Shown here: in pieces, positions 61,956-64,000 of the stretch
Position numbering within the stretch: the stretch's first letter is position 1
How the letters are laid out: each line of letters starts with the position of its first letter
From: Bacteroidota bacterium
Lineage (GTDB): Bacteria; Bacteroidota; Bacteroidia; B-17B0; Aurantibacillaceae
Reading direction: 5' to 3'
Length of the DNA: 64,000 nucleotides
Assembly: GCA_013697245.1 (NCBI GenBank)
Contig: JACCXH010000056.1
Span: 1-64,000 of the forward strand
Made by a program: the position numbers and the translations under genes
The notes under the pieces: generated by a model
Seen by the model: the letters and a program-made list of their open reading frames with translations, nothing else
What the model was told of the DNA's origin: nothing
Database searches by the model: none

Positions 61956-64000
61956 TTAGTTGTTGACGATTATTTTTTTTGTGCTTTCTTTATTACCAGA
62001 ATTTATTTTTACGAAATAAACACCGTTTGAAACATTGTCTAAATTTATTTTTTTAACCAGATTATCTTTTACTGTTTCGGTTTCATAAACTACTTCGCCA
62101 ATTAAATTGTAGATCTTGATCTTTACAGTTTCGTTCCCTAATCCATCCATGGTTAATTCAAATTGTCCGTTATTTGGATTAGGATAGATGGCGTAATTAA
62201 AGTTTTCAAATTCTACAGGATTAATTCCGGTAGTGGTTAAAGAAGGAGGAACAACATTGATGGTGATCATTTGCATATTTTGGCTTGAGGTTTTGTAAAT
62301 AAATTGGTTTACACAAGTTGAAGCTGAGCTTCCGCAAGATACAGTAACTGATAAACAAACACTGTAGGTTCCTGAAGCAGAATAATTATGTGATGTATAT
62401 AGTGTATTGCTAGTTGTGTTATCGCCCCAGTTCCATGTAGCGGCAACAACATTCCATGGCGATGCAGGAGTTGCATTCCAAACCAAAGTTGCTGTAGTTG
62501 GCGCTAAACTAAAATTTGAATTCGCAATACAAGGAATGCCTGTAACATTTATTGATTGAATAATACTATCGTAACATCCGGGTTGCGATGCCAAAAAATA
62601 GACGTTGTAAGCCCCGCTACTACCGTAGGTGTGGGAAGGCGACTGAGATGTACTAGTAAAACCATCGCCAAAATTCCAATAATAAACGGTATTAGAGTTT
62701 GTTCCAGTGGCTGTGTTATTAAAATTAACTAAACCGTTTGCGCCAACCGTGTGCGTGTAATTCGCCGAAATATTACAAGTGTTTGAGGTTACTGTAATTA
62801 CTTGCATGGTACTATCTGAGCAAGTTGCGCTATTTGAAGTAACAGTAAGGCTTACTGTATATGTTCCATTTGCAAAAGAATGATTTGTTGATGCCCCTGA
62901 ACCAAAATTACTGTTGCCGAAATTCCAATAAAAAGTAGTGCCCGGATTTGTTCCTGTTGAAACACTTGTAAAATTTACCAAACCGTTAGTGCTTTGTGTG
63001 TATGTAAAGCCGGCATTTATATTGCAAGGCACATTTGTAACATTTATATAATAGCCCATTGAGTCTGTGCAAGTGCCATCTATTGCATATAAAATAGCCA
63101 AGTACCAGCCGCTTGCCTGATATGTATGACTCGCAGCTGCGCCTGTACCAAAAGGGGTCAGGTCGCCAAAATCCCATGAATAAGTAGTTGTTGGAGTTGT
63201 TGCGGTAGAGGTACTTTGAAAGTTAATGCTTCCCAAAGAACCTGTTGTATATGAATAATTTGAAATTAGATTACACGTATTAGTTGTAACAGTAATTACC
63301 TGCGTTGCTGTACTTGAACAAAATGTAAAAGAGCTGTTAGCGATCATTAGTGTTACGGTATAAGTTCCGTTAGTATATACTTTTGATGCATTTGCCCCCG
63401 AACCAAAAGTGCTGTTGCCAAAATCCCACGAATAAGATGTATTTGCAGCAGTACCCGTAGAAGTGCTGCTAAAATTAATCAATCCATTAACACCTTGTGT
63501 ATAAGTAAAACCGGCGTTTAATAAACATGGATATGAGTTGACCATAACCGCTATCTGCACAGAATCTGCACAGGTTGCGGTAAAATTATTATTGGCATAC
63601 AGCGTTACGTTATAAAAACCATTGGCGGCATACGTGTGAGATGTTGTGGCACCGCTTCCATTAGCACTGGCATCACCGTACATCCATGAATAAGTTGTGC
63701 CGGGAACCGTGCCGGTTGAAGTACTTGTAAAAGTAACTGCTCCATTACTACCTTGTGTATAAGAAAAATTGGCGTTAACATTACAGGTTGACGTGATAGC
63801 ATTTGAAATTGTTATTGTTTGTTGAGAATAAACCGAACATGTCGGAACTGTAGTAGTGTACCATAAGCCAACGATATAAGTTCCATTTGCTGTATAGGTT
63901 ATTGCTGGAAAATCGGTTATAGATCCTGTTGCGGTTGCTGAGTTTCCAAAATTCCATGAATAATAAGATGTAGTGGTTGGAGAAACAGCACTCATAAACT
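61956..64000 (-). CDS. PKD-repeat protein with T9SS sorting domain (5' end outside window)
   Basis: At least 679 residues remain in the window, and the frame is still open at the right edge. Six full PKD-like repeats and one partial repeat are seen, each about 75-90 residues, with an initial Cys, NFTSTSTGT-type strand and SWDFGD-like motif (for example YYWNFGDGFTSTSQSPSHTY). The C-terminal domain (YAIYPNPNNGQFEL to KKIIVNN) is a T9SS type A sorting domain. PKD arrays occur in surface adhesins and large extracellular enzymes. No catalytic domain is visible in this part. Confidence 0.88.
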   Translation of the reverse strand, partial: FMSAVSPTTTSYYSWNFGNSATATGSITDFPAITYTANGTYIVGLWYTTTVPTCSVYSQQTITISNAITSTCNVNANFSYTQGSNGAVTFTSTSTGTVPGTTYSWMYGDASANGSGATTSHTYAANGFYNVTLYANNNFTATCADSVQIAVMVNSYPCLLNAGFTYTQGVNGLINFSSTSTGTAANTSYSWDFGNSTFGSGANASKVYTNGTYTVTLMIANSSFTFCSSTATQVITVTTNTCNLISNYSYTTGSLGSINFQSTSTATTPTTTYSWDFGDLTPFGTGAAASHTYQASGWYLAILYAIDGTCTDSMGYYINVTNVPCNINAGFTYTQSTNGLVNFTSVSTGTNPGTTFYWNFGNSNFGSGASTNHSFANGTYTVSLTVTSNSATCSDSTMQVITVTSNTCNISANYTHTVGANGLVNFNNTATGTNSNTVYYWNFGDGFTSTSQSPSHTYGSSGAYNVYFLASQPGCYDSIIQSINVTGIPCIANSNFSLAPTTATLVWNATPASPWNVVAATWNWGDNTTSNTLYTSHNYSASGTYSVCLSVTVSCGSSASTCVNQFIYKTSSQNMQMITINVVPPSLTTTGINPVEFENFNYAIYPNPNNGQFELTMDGLGNETVKIKIYNLIGEVVYETETVKDNLVKKINLDNVSNGVYFVKINSGNKESTKKIIVNN

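Overview
The window is a low-GC chromosomal segment from a member of the Bacteroidota. Four things point there. Six secreted proteins end in type IX secretion (T9SS) type A sorting domains. Promoters match the Bacteroidota -7 element TAnnTTTG. Families largely confined to the phylum are present (PUR/DUF3276, DUF4294, DUF2851, the short PspC form, Omp28-like proteins). Genes generally lack Shine-Dalgarno sequences. A Flavobacteriia-like lineage is plausible, but the sequence alone does not fix the order. I see no rRNA, tRNA, CRISPR array, transposase or phage gene.

Layout. 1-2.1 kb: a 51-residue histone H1-like protein, a lipoprotein, a PUR-family nucleic-acid-binding protein and an SGNH hydrolase. 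2.1-13.4 kb: one long aromatic amino acid transcription unit. It opens with a ribosome-mediated attenuator whose leader peptide has three consecutive Trp codons, continues trpE-G-D-C-F-B-A, then DAHP synthase, aroB and aroA, and runs on without a visible terminator into tatC and a small AhpD-like gene. 13.4-28.1 kb: envelope and housekeeping genes (OmpA-like protein, PspC, paired Cys-rich lipoproteins, accC, DUF4294, lpxK, purine nucleoside phosphorylase, tatA) and a 164-bp palindromic MITE-like element. 28.1-36.7 kb: a RimK-type glutamate ligase operon (FAD oxidoreductase, retropepsin-like protease, rimK, AstE/AspA-like hydrolase), a beta-barrel-like protein with no normal start codon, MBL hydrolase, amidohydrolase, rlmN and a polyprenyl synthase. 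36.7-41.2 kb: the yceD-rpmF-plsX-fabH fatty acid/ribosome cluster, split by a histidine kinase gene, with rpmH nearby.

41.3-52.2 kb: an MsbA-like ABC exporter, a KdsC-like HAD phosphatase beside a transaldolase-like/CBS fusion, a small T9SS cargo protein, and three tandem paralogous Omp28-like T9SS cargo proteins with CxxC motifs, each with its own terminator. 52.3-59.5 kb: mfd overlapping a histidine kinase, which overlaps a BtuF/BtuC/BtuD-like metal-chelate or cobalamin importer. 59.6-64 kb: a SET-domain protein, pth, holB (delta prime), and a PKD-repeat T9SS adhesin-like protein that runs off the right edge.

The best-supported striking feature is the trp attenuator controlling a combined trp-aro supraoperon: leader peptide, 1:2 stem, 2:3 antiterminator and 3:4 terminator can all be drawn from the sequence. 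The most speculative but attractive items are the transaldolase-CBS/HAD pair with altered aldolase active-site residues, the SET protein as a possible modifier of the H1-like protein, and several families of short repeats, some of them inserted in frame into aroA and a T9SS protein.
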